64,000 nucleotides of DNA from Arenibaculum pallidiluteum (GTDB lineage Bacteria > Pseudomonadota > Alphaproteobacteria > Azospirillales > Azospirillaceae). The stretch lies in the NCBI RefSeq assembly GCF_017355985.1, contig NZ_JAFIQU010000013.1, positions 103,810 through 167,809 on the forward strand, written 5' to 3'. The translations under genes and the position numbers were made by a program. The first letter of the stretch is position 1; each line of letters begins with the position of its first letter. Shown one piece after another: positions 18,584 through 27,859 of this stretch. The notes beneath the pieces are model-generated. The model was not told the origin of the DNA, did no database searches, and saw only the letters and a program-made list of their open reading frames with translations.

Positions 18584-20567
18584 GCGCGGGGTGCCGATGC
18601 CGCGGCGGCTTCTCCTCTGGGGCGGGCTGACGCTGGCCGCCGCCTGCCTTTCGGCCCTGCGCATCGCGGACCCGGTGGCCGGGGCATCGGGGACCTGGGC
18701 GCAGGCGGAAGCGCTGGAGCAGGTAATCCTGTTTCACAGCGTGCTGCCGCGCATGGCTATGGCGATCGTCTGCGGCGCGGCACTGGGTCTCGCGGGGGCG
18801 CTCCTTCAGCGCGTGCTGCGCAATCCCGTTGCCGAGCCATCGACCCTCGGCGTCTCCGCCGGCGCGCAGCTCGCACTGACGGTCGCGACGCTCCACGCGC
18901 CCGGCCTGATGGAGGCTGCGCGCGAGGGCGTGGCGCTCGCCGGCGGGCTGGGAGCGGTCGGCCTGATCCTGGCGCTGACCTGGCGCCGCGGGCTGGAGCC
19001 GGTAGCCGTGGCGCTGGCCGGCATGATGGTGGCGCTGACCGCCACGACGGCGAGCGCGGCTCTCATCCTCGCCAATGGCGAGTACATGTTCTCGCTCTTC
19101 ATCTGGGGCGGCGGCTCGCTGGCCCAGCAGAGCTGGGGTCCGTGCATCGCGATCGCCGGACGGCTGGCGCTCGGTTTCGCGGCGGCCCTGCTCCTGCTGC
19201 GGCCGCTCGCCATCCTGGGTCTCGACGATTCGCGCGCGCGCAGCCTGGGCGTCGCGACCGTCGCGACCCGGCTCGCAGTGATCGGCATCGCGGTCTGGCT
19301 GGCGGCCAGCGTGACCGCCGAGGTCGGCGTGATCGGCTTCGTCGGCCTGGCGGCGCCGGCGCTGGCCTCCCTGGGCGGGGTGCGCAGGCTGGGCGCGAAG
19401 CTGGTCGCCGCCCCGCTGGTCGGCGCGCTTCTGCTGTGGCTGACGGATGGGCTCGTCCAGCTTCTTGCCGGGGTGGGGGGAGAAAGGGTGCCGACGGGCG
19501 CCGCCACGGCGCTGCTGGGGGGGCCGCTGCTGCTCTGGCTGCTCCTGCGTGCCCGGATGTTCGAATGGCCCAGGTTCGATGCGCGGCCAGCCCCGGTGCG
19601 GCGGGCCCGCAACCCCGCGGGGATGATCGCCCTTCTCGGCGCCCTCGCGCTGGCAGCGGCGGCCCTGGCGCTGGCCCTGGGCCGCGGTCCCGAAGGTTGG
19701 ACGCTGGCGGGCGGGCCGCTACTGGCCGACCTGCTCGGCTGGCGCGGGCCGCGGGTGGCCGTCGCGGCCGCCGCGGGCGCCATGCTGGCCGCGGCGGGGA
19801 CCGTGCTGCAGCGGGTGACCGGGAATCCGCTTGCAGGGCCCGAAGTCCTGGGCGTCGGCACTGGGGCCGGCGTCGGCCTGGCGGTGGCGCTGTTCGCGCT
19901 GTCGGCCCCCGGTTTCGCGATCGAGCTGGCAGCATCCGCGGCCGGGGCCGTCGCCGTCCTGGCAGGCATCCTGGTGCTGTCCCGGCGTCCCGGCTTCGGG
20001 GCCGAGCGGCTGCTGATGGCGGGCATCGCCGCGGGCGCGCTGTGCAGCGCCGTGCTGACGGCCGTCATCGCAACCGGTTCACCGCAGGCTTTCCAGCTTC
20101 TGCGCTGGCTCAGCGGGTCCACCAACGACGCGACCCCGGCCAAGGCCTGGCTGTGCCTCGGGACGGCCGCAGTCCTGCTGGCGCCCCTGCCCTTCATGGT
20201 GCGCTGGCTGACCGTCCTGCCGCTGGGGGACGAGACGGCGCGCGCCGTCGGCCTGCCCGTGCACCGATGCCGCACCATCCTGGTGGTGCTTGCCGCACTG
20301 CTCACCGCGACGGCCGCGCTGGTCGTGGGGCCGCTGAGCTTCGTCGGGCTGATCGCCCCCCACCTGGCGCGGCTTCTCGGGCTCGGGCGGCCGGCGGCGC
20401 AGACCGGCGGCGCGATCCTGATCGGCATCGGGCTGATGGTGATGTCCGACTGGCTCGCGCGGACGGCCGCTTTCCCGTATCAACTGCCGCTCGGCCTGTT
20501 CGCCTCGCTGCTGGCCGGACCCTACCTGGTCTGGCTGCTCGGCCGGACCGGCCCCCGTTCACGCTAG
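18576..20567 (+). CDS. fhuB: ferric siderophore ABC permease, fused double domain (FhuB type)
   Basis: 663 residues, the length of E. coli FhuB (660). Two FecCD permease halves are fused head to tail (about 1-325 and 340-663). Each contains the family signature: LQRVLRNPVAEPSTLGVSAGA in the first half, and LQRVTGNPLAGPEVLGVGTGA in the second. Each also has its cytoplasmic coupling segment near GLAAPALA and GLIAPHLAR. About 20 membrane helices are expected. The fused form points to a hydroxamate-type (FhuBCD-like) uptake system rather than a BtuC/FepDG homodimer or heterodimer. The gene overlaps the binding protein gene by eight bases. Confidence 0.95.
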   Translation: MAERGVPMPRRLLLWGGLTLAAACLSALRIADPVAGASGTWAQAEALEQVILFHSVLPRMAMAIVCGAALGLAGALLQRVLRNPVAEPSTLGVSAGAQLALTVATLHAPGLMEAAREGVALAGGLGAVGLILALTWRRGLEPVAVALAGMMVALTATTASAALILANGEYMFSLFIWGGGSLAQQSWGPCIAIAGRLALGFAAALLLLRPLAILGLDDSRARSLGVATVATRLAVIGIAVWLAASVTAEVGVIGFVGLAAPALASLGGVRRLGAKLVAAPLVGALLLWLTDGLVQLLAGVGGERVPTGAATALLGGPLLLWLLLRARMFEWPRFDARPAPVRRARNPAGMIALLGALALAAAALALALGRGPEGWTLAGGPLLADLLGWRGPRVAVAAAAGAMLAAAGTVLQRVTGNPLAGPEVLGVGTGAGVGLAVALFALSAPGFAIELAASAAGAVAVLAGILVLSRRPGFGAERLLMAGIAAGALCSAVLTAVIATGSPQAFQLLRWLSGSTNDATPAKAWLCLGTAAVLLAPLPFMVRWLTVLPLGDETARAVGLPVHRCRTILVVLAALLTATAALVVGPLSFVGLIAPHLARLLGLGRPAAQTGGAILIGIGLMVMSDWLARTAAFPYQLPLGLFASLLAGPYLVWLLGRTGPRSR

Positions 20568-20615
20568 CGCCCGGCACCGGGCTCGACCGCCGCCGCGACC
20601 GTCGAGATTGAAAGC

Positions 20616-22301
20616 ATGATCCGTCGTTTCCTCGCCTACTACCGCCCGCACAAGGGCCTGCTGATCCTCACGATCTCCTGCGCGATCCTGTCCGGTCTGC
20701 TGGAACTCGGCTTCCCGATGGCCGTCCGGTCCTTCGTGGACGAGCTCCTGCCCACCGAGGACTGGCCGCTGATCGTGATGGCCTCGGTCGGCCTGCTGGC
20801 GATCTACGCCGCCAATGCGGGGGTTATGGCCGTGGTGGTCTATTGGGGCCACAAGCTCGGCATCAACATCGAGACGGAGATGCGCCGGAAGAGCTTCGAC
20901 CATCTGCAGAAGCTCTCCTTCAGTTTCTACGACAACAACAAGACCGGACACCTGGTAGGGCGCGTGACCCGCGACCTCGAGGAGATCGGAGAGGTCGCCC
21001 ATCACGGTCCCGAGGATCTGCTGATCTCGGTGATGACCTTCGTCGGCGCCTTCGTCCTGATGCTGATGGTGCACACGCCGCTGGCCCTGATCACCGCGAC
21101 GATCGTCCCCATCGTGGTCTGGCTGACCAGCCGCTATGGCGGGCGCATGACGCGCAACTGGCAGGCGCTCTATTCGCGCGTCGGCGACTTCAACGTCCGC
21201 ATCGAGGAGAATGTCGGCGGGATGCGGGTCGTGCAGGCCTTCACCAACGAGGAGCACGAGCGCCGGCTGTTCGCGCAGGACAACGACAAGTACCGCCGGA
21301 CCAAGCTGGAGGCCTACCGGATCATGGCCTTCTCGACGACGCTGAGCTACATGAGCATGCGGCTGATCCTGATCGTCGTCATGCTGGCGGGCGCGCATTT
21401 CGTGCTGGCGGGCGAGCTCAGCCATGGCGGGTTCTTCGCCTGCCTGATCCTGGTCAACGTGTTCTTCCGGCCCATCGAGAAGCTCAACGCCGTCATCGAG
21501 ACCTATCCCCGCGGGATCGCCGGCTTCCGCCGGTACCTCGCGCTGCTGGACACGCAGCCCGACATCAAGGACACCCCGGACGCGAAGCCGGCCCCGCGGC
21601 TGCGCGGCGACATCCGCTATGCCGGCGTGGCCTTCGGCTACGACTCCGGGCGCCCGGTGCTCAAGGACGTCGACCTCGCCATCGAGGCCGGAACGACGGT
21701 CGCCTTCGTCGGCCCGTCAGGGGCCGGCAAGACGACGATCTGCTCGCTGCTGCCGCGCTTCTACGACGTCCAGGGCGGCGCCATCACGATCGACGGCATC
21801 GACATCCGCGCCATGACGCTGGCCTCGCTGCGCCGGCAGATCGGCGTCGTCCAGCAGGACGTGTTCCTGTTCGGCGGCACGATCCGCGAAAACATCGCCT
21901 ATGGCCGGCTGGAGGCGCGCGAGGACGAGATCCGGGAGGCTGCGCGGCGCGCGCGCCTGGACACGCTGATCGATTCCCTTCCCGAGGGGCTCGACACGAT
22001 AATCGGCGAGCGCGGGATCAAGCTGTCGGGCGGGCAGAAGCAGCGCCTGACGATCGCGCGCATGTTCCTGAAGAACCCGCCGATCCTGATCCTGGACGAA
22101 GCCACGTCGGCGCTGGACACCAGGACCGAGCGGGAGATCCAGCAGTCCCTGGTGGATCTCTCCAAGGGCCGGACGACGCTCGTCATCGCGCACCGGCTCG
22201 CGACGATCCGGAACGCCGACCGGGTATTCCTGGTCGGGAACGGCGGCGCGGTCGAGGAGATCATGCACGCCGACCTCGCCGCGCGCGAAGGCACCTCCTG
22301 A
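20616..22301 (+). CDS. ABC exporter-type permease/ATPase fusion protein
   Basis: 561 residues. The N-terminal ~310 residues form a six-helix type I exporter domain; the C-terminal ~230 are the ATPase. The ATPase has Walker A GPSGAGKTT, Q-loop region, signature KLSGGQKQR, Walker B ILILDEATSALD and switch HRLATIRN. It is a half-transporter expected to act as a homodimer. Placed 48 bp after the FhuB-type gene on the same strand, it may export a siderophore or act in inner-membrane siderophore import as YbtP/IrtA proteins do. A general lipid or drug exporter is also possible. Its C-terminus is a little shorter than usual (ends AAREGTS). Confidence 0.9.
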   Translation: MIRRFLAYYRPHKGLLILTISCAILSGLLELGFPMAVRSFVDELLPTEDWPLIVMASVGLLAIYAANAGVMAVVVYWGHKLGINIETEMRRKSFDHLQKLSFSFYDNNKTGHLVGRVTRDLEEIGEVAHHGPEDLLISVMTFVGAFVLMLMVHTPLALITATIVPIVVWLTSRYGGRMTRNWQALYSRVGDFNVRIEENVGGMRVVQAFTNEEHERRLFAQDNDKYRRTKLEAYRIMAFSTTLSYMSMRLILIVVMLAGAHFVLAGELSHGGFFACLILVNVFFRPIEKLNAVIETYPRGIAGFRRYLALLDTQPDIKDTPDAKPAPRLRGDIRYAGVAFGYDSGRPVLKDVDLAIEAGTTVAFVGPSGAGKTTICSLLPRFYDVQGGAITIDGIDIRAMTLASLRRQIGVVQQDVFLFGGTIRENIAYGRLEAREDEIREAARRARLDTLIDSLPEGLDTIIGERGIKLSGGQKQRLTIARMFLKNPPILILDEATSALDTRTEREIQQSLVDLSKGRTTLVIAHRLATIRNADRVFLVGNGGAVEEIMHADLAAREGTS

Positions 22302-22468
22302 CCGCGAACCGCTTCAGGCACCCTCGCGCGGGCCTCCGGTTTCAGATGTAACCGTCCGGCACATGAAACGGTCATCCGGTACGGCAAGGGTCGCTGCGCG
22401 ATAGGAACGTCGCGGCAACTCGCCTGCCGCGATAGGATCCCTGTGCTTGTCCGCAAAGGAGAACTGCC

Positions 22469-23281
22469 ATGTGCGTTCCAGGTTGCCAGGAAGCCCTCGC
22501 CCGCCGCCTGTCGCGTCGCACCTTCTTCGGTGGCGCCGCCGCGGTGGCCGGCGTCGCGACGCTGCCCGTCACTTCGGCGGCCGTCGCCGCCCCCATGCGC
22601 TTCGAGCGGGCGGTCGACCTCACTCACCCGCTCGGGCCGGACTTCCCGACGTTCGGCGGCACGCCCGGCATTGCGGTGAAGAAGAAGTACGACCTCGCCA
22701 AGGACGGCTACAACCTGAATGAATGGGTCATCGAGGAGCATACCGGGACCCACATGGACGCCCCGCTCCACTTCACCAAGGACGGACTTTCCGCCGACGC
22801 GCTCGGCGTGGACAAGCTGGTGGTTCCGCTGGCCGTCATCGACGTCACCGCGAAGGCCGCCTCGAACCCCGACTACCAGGTGAGGGTCGAAGACATCGCG
22901 GCCTACGAGCGCGAGCACGGCGCCCTGCCGGCCGGCGCCTGCGTCGCCATGCGCTCGGGCTGGGACAAGCATGTCAGCGGCCCCAAATTCCGCAACGCGG
23001 ACGGGGCCGGCGTCATGCATTTCCCGGGCTTCCATCCCGAGGTCGCGCGGGCGCTGCTCGGCCGCAACGTATCCGGCGTGGCCGTGGACACGCTGTCCCT
23101 GGACCATGGCGCCTCGAAGGACTTCGCCTTCCATCTCACATGGCTGGGCGGCGGCCGCTGGGGTCTCGAAGGCGTGGCCAATCTCGACCAGGTTCCCGCC
23201 TCGGGGGCGACGCTCGTCGTCGGCGGGCCGAAGATCAAGGGCGCGACCGGCGGCCCGAGCCGGCTGATCGCCCTGGTCTGA
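22469..23281 (+). CDS. Tat-exported cyclase-family (kynurenine formamidase-like) hydrolase
   Basis: 270 residues with a good AAAGGAGA ribosome site. The N-terminus has a Tat signal (LSRRTFFGGAAA) with cleavage expected near SAAVAA, so the enzyme should be periplasmic. The metal-binding signature of the cyclase/KynB family is present as HTGTHMDAPLHF. Family members hydrolyse formamides or lactone-like bonds with Zn or Mn. The real substrate is not evident. KynB itself is cytoplasmic and shorter, so kynurenine breakdown is unlikely. The following AhpD-like gene begins 29 bp later and is probably co-transcribed. Confidence 0.88.
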   Translation: MCVPGCQEALARRLSRRTFFGGAAAVAGVATLPVTSAAVAAPMRFERAVDLTHPLGPDFPTFGGTPGIAVKKKYDLAKDGYNLNEWVIEEHTGTHMDAPLHFTKDGLSADALGVDKLVVPLAVIDVTAKAASNPDYQVRVEDIAAYEREHGALPAGACVAMRSGWDKHVSGPKFRNADGAGVMHFPGFHPEVARALLGRNVSGVAVDTLSLDHGASKDFAFHLTWLGGGRWGLEGVANLDQVPASGATLVVGGPKIKGATGGPSRLIALV

Positions 23282-23310
23282 GCACGCATCGGCAAGGAAC
23301 GGAAGCTGCG

Positions 23311-23703
23311 ATGACGAAGCTGATGGAGTATGCGGAAGCGACACCGGAGGTGCGCGCGGTCTTCGACGACATCATGCGCACCCGCGGCGTCGCGGACGTG
23401 AACAACTTCTGGAAGGCTCTCGCCGCGCACCCGCCGACGCTGGCGCGCACCTGGGAGAGCCTGAAGGCGGTGATGGCGCCCGGAGCGCTGGACCCCGCCG
23501 TGAAGGAGATGCTGTACCTGGCCGTCAGCATCACCAACGGCTGCTCCTACTGCATCGCCTCGCACGGCGCCGCGGCCCGCAAGGCCGGGATGACCGAGGA
23601 GATGTGGGGCGAGTTGATGGCCGTCGTCGGCATGGCGAACGAGACCAACCGGCTTGCCTTCGCGCTGCAGGTCCCCGTGGACCCGCAGTTCCGCACGCCC
23701 TGA
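23311..23703 (+). CDS. carboxymuconolactone decarboxylase family protein, AhpD-like
   Basis: 130 residues from ATG 23311. It keeps the redox CxxC and downstream His of the AhpD branch (CSYCIASHGAA). It is therefore more likely a thiol peroxidase or disulfide reductase-type protein than a true decarboxylase. The helical CMD core spans about 45-110. It is the second gene of a pair with the exported cyclase-family enzyme. The functional link is unknown. A long imperfect hairpin follows at 23723-23760. Confidence 0.88.
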   Translation: MTKLMEYAEATPEVRAVFDDIMRTRGVADVNNFWKALAAHPPTLARTWESLKAVMAPGALDPAVKEMLYLAVSITNGCSYCIASHGAAARKAGMTEEMWGELMAVVGMANETNRLAFALQVPVDPQFRTP

Positions 23704-23722
23704 GCCGCGGCGCAGGCACCTG

Positions 23723-23760
23723 CGCAAGGGCGGCTCCGGAGACCCGGAGCGGCCCTTGCG
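23723..23760. terminator. 17-bp hairpin between convergent genes
   Basis: CGCAAGGGCGGCTCCGG and CCGGAGCGGCCCTTGCG pair around an AGAC loop with one mismatch. It sits between the stop of the AhpD-like gene and the stop of the opposite beta-helix gene, so it can serve both strands. There is no T-tract on either side. Confidence 0.55.
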
Positions 23761-23766
23761 TCGCCG

Positions 23767-25104
23767 TCAGGACGCGGAGACGTAGCTGTCCTGCCACGCC
23801 ATCTCGCCGGCGGCCGGCACGGCGTCGGTCAAGGACACGTCCATTGCCAGCGCCGGCATCGGCGCCGGGGCCAGGGGCTCCACCGTCGCCGCCGGCTCGA
23901 CGGCCGGAAGGAACGCCGGCTGCGCCACCTGCGCGATGCCGAGATTCACCGCAGCGGGATCCACGACCGCCGCCGGAGCGACGATGATTGAGGCCAGCTC
24001 CGGCGGAAGCTGCTGGTTGAACACCAGCGCCGCGTGGGCGGCCTTGGCCAGCGCGGCATCGGTCCCGGCGTCGGGCGCGCCGCCGCCGACCGTGTTCCCG
24101 CTGACGACGTAGCCCTTGTCCTGGCCGGCCTTGGGCTTGAAGAAGCCCTCCTTCTCGACCGAATTGTTCAGGATCTGGTTGTCGTGGGAGCCGTAGTCGA
24201 AGAGCCCCCTGCCCTCCTCGCGGTGGTTCACCGACCTGACGGCGCCGGCGAGCTGGTTGCTCGCGAGCACCGAGTCCCTGGCGCCGATGAAGCTGACGCT
24301 GGTCGAATGCCCGTCGCCGATGACATTGCCGTGGGCATGCACCCGCGCGGCGTCGTAGCCGCCCCACTCCTTGGCGTCGAAGGACCGCACTCCGGTCGCG
24401 TGCGAGTTGCCGAAGCCGCCGATGAACAGGCCGGTGCCGCCCTTGCCGTCGATGTCGTTTCCGACGATCTGCACGTCGCGCGAGCCCGTCTTCACCGTCA
24501 GGCCGGTGTAGCCGAAGCTGCCGCGGATCGTGTTGAAGGCGTAGGTGACGTCCTCGATGGAGACGTTGTCGATGGCCTCCTGCCGCCAGGTGCCGTTGAT
24601 GGTGTTGCCGACGATCAGGCAGTCCTTGGCGCCGTTGAACAGCTTGAAGCCGTCCTGGCCCTTGCCGGTGATCAGGTTACCGGCGATCGCCAGTCCGGTG
24701 GCGGGGGCGCTCCAGGGGCCCCAGAGCTTGAAGCCGCCGATGTCGCCGCTGCTGGTGTTGGAGACCACGTGGAAGTCGTAGATGCCGACGTGGCTGATGC
24801 CGTAGCCGGTGATCGTCGCGGCGTCCGGGCCACCGACGATCTTCGCGGCCTGCGGGCCGTCCGCCGAGATCAGCTCGATCGGCGCCTCCTTGGTCCCGTG
24901 CAGCCCGTTCAGCTTCAGGTTCTCGTGATACGTGCCGGCCTTCACCATGATGGCGGTGCCCGGGTGGCCCTTGGCCTGGTTCACGGCCTCCTGGATGGTC
25001 CTGAGGGGCGATCCCTCGGCGCCGCTGTTTCCGTTGTTCCCATCCGGAGAGACCCAGATGGTGCGGGTCGGTGCAGCGTTCGAGAAGGGGAGGCTGAGCG
25101 TCAT
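23767..25104 (-). CDS. right-handed beta-helix protein (pectate lyase-like fold)
   Basis: 445 residues from ATG 25104, with AGGA eight bases upstream. The opening TIWVSPDGNNGNSGAEGSP followed by LRTIQEAVNQAKGHPGT is the usual entry of DUF1565/polysaccharide-lyase-type beta-helix proteins. Repeated short strands with Asn ladders follow (IVGNTING, IVGNDIDG, ILNNSVEK, VVSGNTVGG). From about 360 the protein turns Ala/Pro/Val-rich with no repeats, and it ends DSYVSAS. No N-terminal signal peptide is visible, so export would need a C-terminal signal (type I secretion), which the tail may provide. Catalytic residues are not evident. A role in binding or modifying an acidic polysaccharide is inference. 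Confidence 0.8.
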   Translation of the reverse strand: MTLSLPFSNAAPTRTIWVSPDGNNGNSGAEGSPLRTIQEAVNQAKGHPGTAIMVKAGTYHENLKLNGLHGTKEAPIELISADGPQAAKIVGGPDAATITGYGISHVGIYDFHVVSNTSSGDIGGFKLWGPWSAPATGLAIAGNLITGKGQDGFKLFNGAKDCLIVGNTINGTWRQEAIDNVSIEDVTYAFNTIRGSFGYTGLTVKTGSRDVQIVGNDIDGKGGTGLFIGGFGNSHATGVRSFDAKEWGGYDAARVHAHGNVIGDGHSTSVSFIGARDSVLASNQLAGAVRSVNHREEGRGLFDYGSHDNQILNNSVEKEGFFKPKAGQDKGYVVSGNTVGGGAPDAGTDAALAKAAHAALVFNQQLPPELASIIVAPAAVVDPAAVNLGIAQVAQPAFLPAVEPAATVEPLAPAPMPALAMDVSLTDAVPAAGEMAWQDSYVSAS

Positions 25105-25428
25105 TGAACTTTTCCTCGTTGCGTGATGGACGGGCAGGCCCGCCGTTCGCCGTAGGCAATGCGAGGGTGTCGGCGCATGGTTAATGAGATATTACCTAAA
25201 CTCCCGCGGGTTCTGCGCCGGAGCCCCGACGCTCCGCGCTGCGCCAGGGCGTGCCGGCCGCAACCGCAGGGAAACCCTGCGCCCCGGGAAAGCGGCGAAT
25301 GTCCCGCAAACTGTTGTGATCCTTTTTGCCGGGTACCCTCGCCGCAGTGTCCGGGCGCGCGACGACAGCCCGCCAGGGATGTTGTCCCTGCCCGGAGCCA
25401 ATCGGCATCGGCACGGAAGGAGACGGAG
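25105..25428. other. intergenic region upstream of the beta-helix gene
   Basis: The 324 bp hold no gene that I can support. An AT-richer patch at about 25178-25200 (ggttaatgagatattacc) probably contains the promoter of the beta-helix gene. Nothing else stands out until the small ORF at 25429. Confidence 0.4.
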
Positions 25429-25530
25429 ATGAAGCGGACGACGACCCGGATCCGGTCCAACAAGCGCAAGGCCAAGCTGGGCGCAAAGCGGCTCCGGCAG
25501 AGGCGGCGGTCCGATCCCGGAGCGCGGTAG
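25429..25530 (+). CDS. very basic 33-aa peptide ORF
   Basis: ATG 25429 to TAG 25530 with AAGGAG six bases before the start. The product, MKRTTTRIRSNKRKAKLGAK then RLRQRRRSDPGAR, has 15 Arg or Lys in 33 residues. This resembles small ribosomal or nucleic-acid-binding peptides, but no family is recognised. The good ribosome site and the switch in composition exactly at the ATG support translation. The small size keeps it tentative. Confidence 0.45.
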   Translation: MKRTTTRIRSNKRKAKLGAKRLRQRRRSDPGAR

Positions 25531-25551
25531 CCGCGGGGCCGCGGGGCGCCG

Positions 25552-26640
25552 TCAGGCGGCCCGCGGCAGCAGGCGCCGCATCAGGCGTTCCAGCAGCCCA
25601 GCGGCCCGCGCGCGCCGAAACTCAAGCCGGCCGTCCTCCATCGCAGCGGCCAGCCACCGGCCGTCGGGCGACCAGATCAGAGCCGCCACGGCGCTTCCCG
25701 AGGGCGGACGGACCTCCTCGATCGGGACGTCCTCGAGCCCGCCGCGCAGGATGCAGCCGTCCCGGTATCCGAAGACCAGGAGGTCCCGGGCGGGATGGCA
25801 GGCCACCACGGAGACGAGTTCGCCGCGCTCCGGCCCGAGCGCGATGGGCGGCCTGCTTGCCGGCCCCTCGCCCCGGAAGCTCCAGAGCATGGCGCCATCC
25901 GCGCCGCTGCTCGCGAGATAGGCCCCCCTGGGCCCCCAGGACAGCGAGCGGGGCTTCGCGCCATAGCCCGCGAGCTGGAAGCCGGCTCCGTCGGCCAGAC
26001 GCCAGGCATGGATTTCGTTGTCCTGGGTCGCCGTCACGACATGGCGGCCGTCGGGGCCGAAGACGACCCGCAGATGGGATCCCGGCCAGTCGAGACGCCT
26101 CGGCTCGCCGGCTGGCAGCGGCCAGAGGGTGACGCCCCGGTAATGCGCGACGGCGAGCGTGCCGCCCGAAGCCGAGAAGGCCAGGTCGGCGACGGTGCTC
26201 GGATGGCCGTCGAGCACCGCGATGGGTTTCCCGGCCGCATCCATGACATGGACGGACCGCCCGACGGCGGCGGCCACGAGCCGGCCGTCCGCCGACACCG
26301 CCAGGGCGTCGATCCAGGCACCGGAGAACGTCGCGAGCGCCCGTGGGGCCGCCGTTGACGAATTTGCCCCGTCCAGCGCGACGACGCGCCCGTCGTCGCC
26401 GCCGGTCACGAAGCCGCCGCCGGGCCCGCCCGGACGGAGCTGGAGCACCGGGCCTTCATGGGCCTCGACCGCTGGCCCCGCGGTCACCCCGGCGCGGCCG
26501 AGCGCGTAGAGGCGGAGGGCGCCGTCGCCCGTCGCGACGGCCAGCGTGCCGCCCGCGGCATCGAAGCAGGCATCCGTCACGGGCACGCCGAGTTCGAAGG
26601 CCGCGGCGATGCCCGGCGGCACGTCAGGCGAGGCAGGCAT
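25552..26640 (-). CDS. WD40-repeat protein
   Basis: 362 residues forming one predicted beta-propeller of about seven blades; readable blade pieces are [64 protein letters not shown] and [17 protein letters not shown]. It has no signal peptide, so it is cytosolic. Its ATG lies inside the end of the CobW-type GTPase gene (17-base overlap), so the two are co-translated. A propeller partner might act as a scaffold or as a metal client for the GTPase; that is inference. It ends with a basic [11 protein letters not shown] tail. Confidence 0.85.
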   Translation of the reverse strand: MPASPDVPPGIAAAFELGVPVTDACFDAAGGTLAVATGDGALRLYALGRAGVTAGPAVEAHEGPVLQLRPGGPGGGFVTGGDDGRVVALDGANSSTAAPRALATFSGAWIDALAVSADGRLVAAAVGRSVHVMDAAGKPIAVLDGHPSTVADLAFSASGGTLAVAHYRGVTLWPLPAGEPRRLDWPGSHLRVVFGPDGRHVVTATQDNEIHAWRLADGAGFQLAGYGAKPRSLSWGPRGAYLASSGADGAMLWSFRGEGPASRPPIALGPERGELVSVVACHPARDLLVFGYRDGCILRGGLEDVPIEEVRPPSGSAVAALIWSPDGRWLAAAMEDGRLEFRRARAAGLLERLMRRLLPRAA

Positions 26641-27580
26641 CGAAGCCCTCGCGCAGCGCGTGCCGGTCGAGATCCCGCCCGATCAGCACGAAGCGGCTGT
26701 CCGCGCGCTCGCCCGCGCGCCGTGGCATGCGGGCGGTCTCCACGACCATGTGAACGCCCTGGACCACCATGGATTCCGCCCCGTCCGGCAGGGCGAGGAG
26801 CCCCTTGTAGCGCAGGAGGTCCCTGCCCTTCTCCGCGGCCAGGGACCGGACCCAGGCCTCGAACCGCTCCGGCGCCGCGGGCCGGTCGGATGTCAGAGAC
26901 AGGCTCGATATGCCGTCCCCATGATCGTGGTGATGCCCGGGATCGAGGAATCCGGGGTCCTCCGCCAGGATCCTCTCGAGGCTGAAGGCCCGGCGGTCCA
27001 GCACGGCGGACAGGTCGACATCCGCCCGCACGCTCCGGTGGAGCGCCGCGAAGGGGTTGATCCGCCGCACCTCCCGCTCGACCGCGGCAAGGCCGTCCTC
27101 GTCCACGAGGTCGGTCTTGTTGACGAGCACGACGTCGGCGAAGGCGATCTGCTCGCGCGCCTCGTGTCCCGTGGCGAAGGCCTCGGCCAATTGCCTCGCG
27201 TCAACCACCGTCACCACCGCGTCGAGCGTGGTGCGCGATGCGATCTCCTCGTCGACGAAGAAGGTCTGCACCGCGGGCCCGGGATCGGCGAGGCCGGTCG
27301 TCTCGACCAGGATGCCGTCGAAGGGACGCGGCCGCCGGAGCAGGCCCGAGACGATACGGATCAGGTCGCCGCGCACGGTGCAGCAGACGCAGCCGTTGTT
27401 GGTCTCGAAGATCTCCTCGTCGGCGCCGACGACGAGGCCGCCGTCGATCCCGACCTCGCCGTACTCGTTGACGATGACCGCGAAGCGCCGGCCATGGGGT
27501 TCGGTCAGGATCCGGTTCAGCAGCGTCGTCTTTCCGGCGCCGAGGTAGCCGGTCAGGATCGTGACGGGTGTCTTCTGCAT
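26624..27580 (-). CDS. CobW/COG0523-type GTPase metallochaperone (YjiA-like)
   Basis: 318 residues from ATG 27580. GTPase motifs: Walker [13 protein letters not shown], the family's metal-binding CxCC as [10 protein letters not shown], Walker B-like VETTGLADP and the guanine-specificity NKTDLVDE. A His-rich loop GHHHDHGDG near residue 220 would bind Zn or a similar metal. The C-terminal CobW_C domain spans about 235-318. Proteins of this group insert or deliver metals using GTP. Divergent cstA-yjiX lies across a 279-bp spacer. In E. coli yjiA also sits with a cstA paralogue and yjiX, so the grouping is conserved although the orientation differs. Confidence 0.93.
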   Translation of the reverse strand: MQKTPVTILTGYLGAGKTTLLNRILTEPHGRRFAVIVNEYGEVGIDGGLVVGADEEIFETNNGCVCCTVRGDLIRIVSGLLRRPRPFDGILVETTGLADPGPAVQTFFVDEEIASRTTLDAVVTVVDARQLAEAFATGHEAREQIAFADVVLVNKTDLVDEDGLAAVEREVRRINPFAALHRSVRADVDLSAVLDRRAFSLERILAEDPGFLDPGHHHDHGDGISSLSLTSDRPAAPERFEAWVRSLAAEKGRDLLRYKGLLALPDGAESMVVQGVHMVVETARMPRRAGERADSRFVLIGRDLDRHALREGFDACLA

Positions 27581-27859
27581 GATCGTATTCCACTCGCGGG
27601 GCAAATCGCCGGCCTTCCGGAACCATGCGCCCGCCAGGACCCCATCCCATTGACGTGGGTCAACGCGCCCCTTCTAAAAATTACCTAGAAAGTACCCGTG
27701 TAATCGGGACCGTATCTGGTCATGGCTGCCAGCGACTCGCGTGATGTCCTGACCGCTGCATGGCAGCCTGCTTCTCGGGATCCTCGGATCCGACCGCCCC
27801 AGATCGGCCTCTGATTCTGTCCATGTCGCCCACTCCCCGGGCGAGATCAGAGGTGCGTC

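Noticed and set aside
23311..23703. True carboxymuconolactone decarboxylase for the first CMD protein
   Set aside because: It has the CxxC and His of the AhpD branch, so decarboxylase naming would mislead.
27672..27690. TTCTA-N9-TAGAA inverted repeat between cobW-type and cstA genes
   Set aside because: Five-base arms in an AT-rich spacer are too weak; it does not match a Zur-type box that I know.
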